This document shows positions 63,033-64,000 of a stretch of DNA of 64,000 nucleotides, piece by piece (position 1 is the first letter of the stretch; the number at the start of each line of letters is the position of its first letter). A program made the position numbers and the translations under genes. The notes under the pieces were generated by a model. That model ran no database searches. It worked only from the letters and a program-made list of their open reading frames with translations, and was not told the origin of the DNA. Source of the stretch: MPNP01 sp965116235 (lineage in GTDB: Bacteria > Pseudomonadota > Alphaproteobacteria > Rhodobacterales > Rhodobacteraceae); contig OZ220496.1 of NCBI GenBank assembly GCA_965116235.1, positions 558,001-622,000 on the forward strand, written 5' to 3'.

Positions 63033-64000
63033 ATGACTCGGCAATTCCAGCCCGTCGCGCTTCGGCGATTCCTGCGAGCCGACGACCGTCGTCTCAACCC
63101 CTTTTTTGTTGGGCGCAACCGCATCATCGACGATATCATGTGTATCGCCCAAGATGTCGCTGCTCATGATCCACAACGCGACCCTGCTGCACCAGGCGAG
63201 GGTCGGACTCAGTTAATCCAAGGGCCACCGGGCATAGGCAAAACGTCGCTTTTGCGCACCATTCAAGAGCGCTGTATTCAAGAGTTAAAGGAGAGTACCG
63301 ACCGTCGCCACCGCGTCATTCCGGTTCTTATAACGGATCCCAAGGAACTGTCTAGGGAACATGTGGGGCGTCATATCACACAGACTATCGAGGAGATTCA
63401 CGATCGCCTCGGCAATCGAGAGGCACGAGCCTTTGTACGCAATGTTCTCGGCGCTGTGCAATCTGTCACCGTTCTCGGTGTCGGCTTTCAGCGAGCACCA
63501 AAGAACGACGGTGGTACCGATATACCAGTCATTCCGACCGGGTGCTCCATTCTGCTGATGATCGACGAAATCCAGACCATCGATCCCACTCCTAACGGCC
63601 CCGCTGCACGGATACTACAGTTTTTGGAAGGGGGCAGCAAGGGCCAACCTATTCTACCAATTCTGGCAGGTCTATCCAACAGCCGTGACATTCTCGATAG
63701 CATCGGACTTTCTCGCACGGCCAGTCAATCCGTTCACTCCATCTCGTCTTTGTCAAAAGCGGAGGTAGCCAAGGCGGTCCAACTCTATATCAAGCATTTC
63801 GGCATCACGGCCACGCATACCACGTGTGAGCGCTGGGTTCGTACCCTGGGCCGCTGGTCTAAGGGCTGGCCCAAGCATCTGCAAAACGGGTTGGCCGTTC
63901 TTGGCGAGAATCTGTTGACCGAGAACGGAGAGCTTGATCGGGTCGACATGATGATAACCCAGATGCAAGCCGTCGAGCGGCGTATTGATTATTACTGGAC
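63033..64000 (+). CDS. AAA/P-loop ATPase, 3' end beyond the window
   Basis: The frame from ATG 63033 (MTRQFQPVALRRFLRADDRR) is open to the window edge (322 codons). It has Walker A GPPGIGKTSLL (about 64-74) and Walker B CSILLMIDEIQTID, then ILPILAGLSNSRDILDSIGL, which resembles the sensor region of AAA ATPases of the Orc/TniB-like or STAND type. AGAGG lies five bases upstream. The early FFVGRNRIIDDIM block is a typical AAA_16-like entry. The rest of the gene, and any effector domain, is not visible; a defence or transposition role is possible but not shown. Confidence 0.7.
   Translation, partial: MTRQFQPVALRRFLRADDRRLNPFFVGRNRIIDDIMCIAQDVAAHDPQRDPAAPGEGRTQLIQGPPGIGKTSLLRTIQERCIQELKESTDRRHRVIPVLITDPKELSREHVGRHITQTIEEIHDRLGNREARAFVRNVLGAVQSVTVLGVGFQRAPKNDGGTDIPVIPTGCSILLMIDEIQTIDPTPNGPAARILQFLEGGSKGQPILPILAGLSNSRDILDSIGLSRTASQSVHSISSLSKAEVAKAVQLYIKHFGITATHTTCERWVRTLGRWSKGWPKHLQNGLAVLGENLLTENGELDRVDMMITQMQAVERRIDYYW

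Noticed and set aside
1..64000. tRNA genes and CRISPR arrays
   Set aside because: No T-loop/acceptor pattern and no regularly spaced repeat series were seen on reading; a dedicated scan could still find a tRNA that I missed.

Overview
The window reads as an alphaproteobacterial chromosome segment of medium GC. This rests on gene neighbourhoods typical of that class: cmk-rpsA-ihfB-lapA-trpF-trpB with aroA beside them, lnt/metK/trmB, and rplY/pth/ychF. I cannot place it below class. No tRNA, rRNA or CRISPR array was recognised.

Layout. 1-2.4 kb is accessory debris: a broken PhnD-family binding-protein gene, an 88-bp inverted-repeat element, a VapBC-type toxin-antitoxin pair and a decayed serine recombinase. 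2.5-9 kb holds a sulfatase/phosphonate monoester hydrolase and a YhaO-YhaN (SbcDC-like) pair. 9.1-11.6 kb has two carnitine-catabolism genes and truA. 12-17.8 kb is one operon in which an ABC importer without its ATPase is surrounded by three SnoaL-like proteins carrying five SnoaL-like domains. 17.9-19.7 kb is an AbiEii-type toxin module inside near-perfect inverted repeats. 20.2-23.3 kb is autotransporter AT1, followed by a DRB0094-type RNA ligase.

25.2-43.4 kb is mostly housekeeping: ileS, ychF, trpA, an L-lactate dehydrogenase-like gene, rplY, pth, trpB, trpF, lapA, ihfB, rpsA, cmk, aroA, trmB, metK. A single inversion of about 29.3-34.7 kb would restore both trpF-trpB-trpA and rplY-pth-ychF. 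43.4-49.4 kb is an island with a second autotransporter (AT2) and a dead IS1595-type transposase, lying between metK and lnt. 51.5-61.9 kb is a minus-strand catabolic and transport operon: an SLC13-type transporter, a BMP-family ABC importer, a MetE-like protein, GalB, GalC and a type I extradiol dioxygenase. The right edge has two small unknown genes and an AAA ATPase that runs off the window.

The most notable signal is a likely phase-variation system on the two paralogous autotransporters. Both have a TTGCAA box, a run of nine G and then TATT upstream of a short leader reading frame with a matching layout. In AT2 the leader joins the signal peptide and passenger only if a run of eight G becomes nine, so the gene as sequenced is OFF. 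A third G9-TAT tract precedes a tiny membrane-protein ORF beside AT2.
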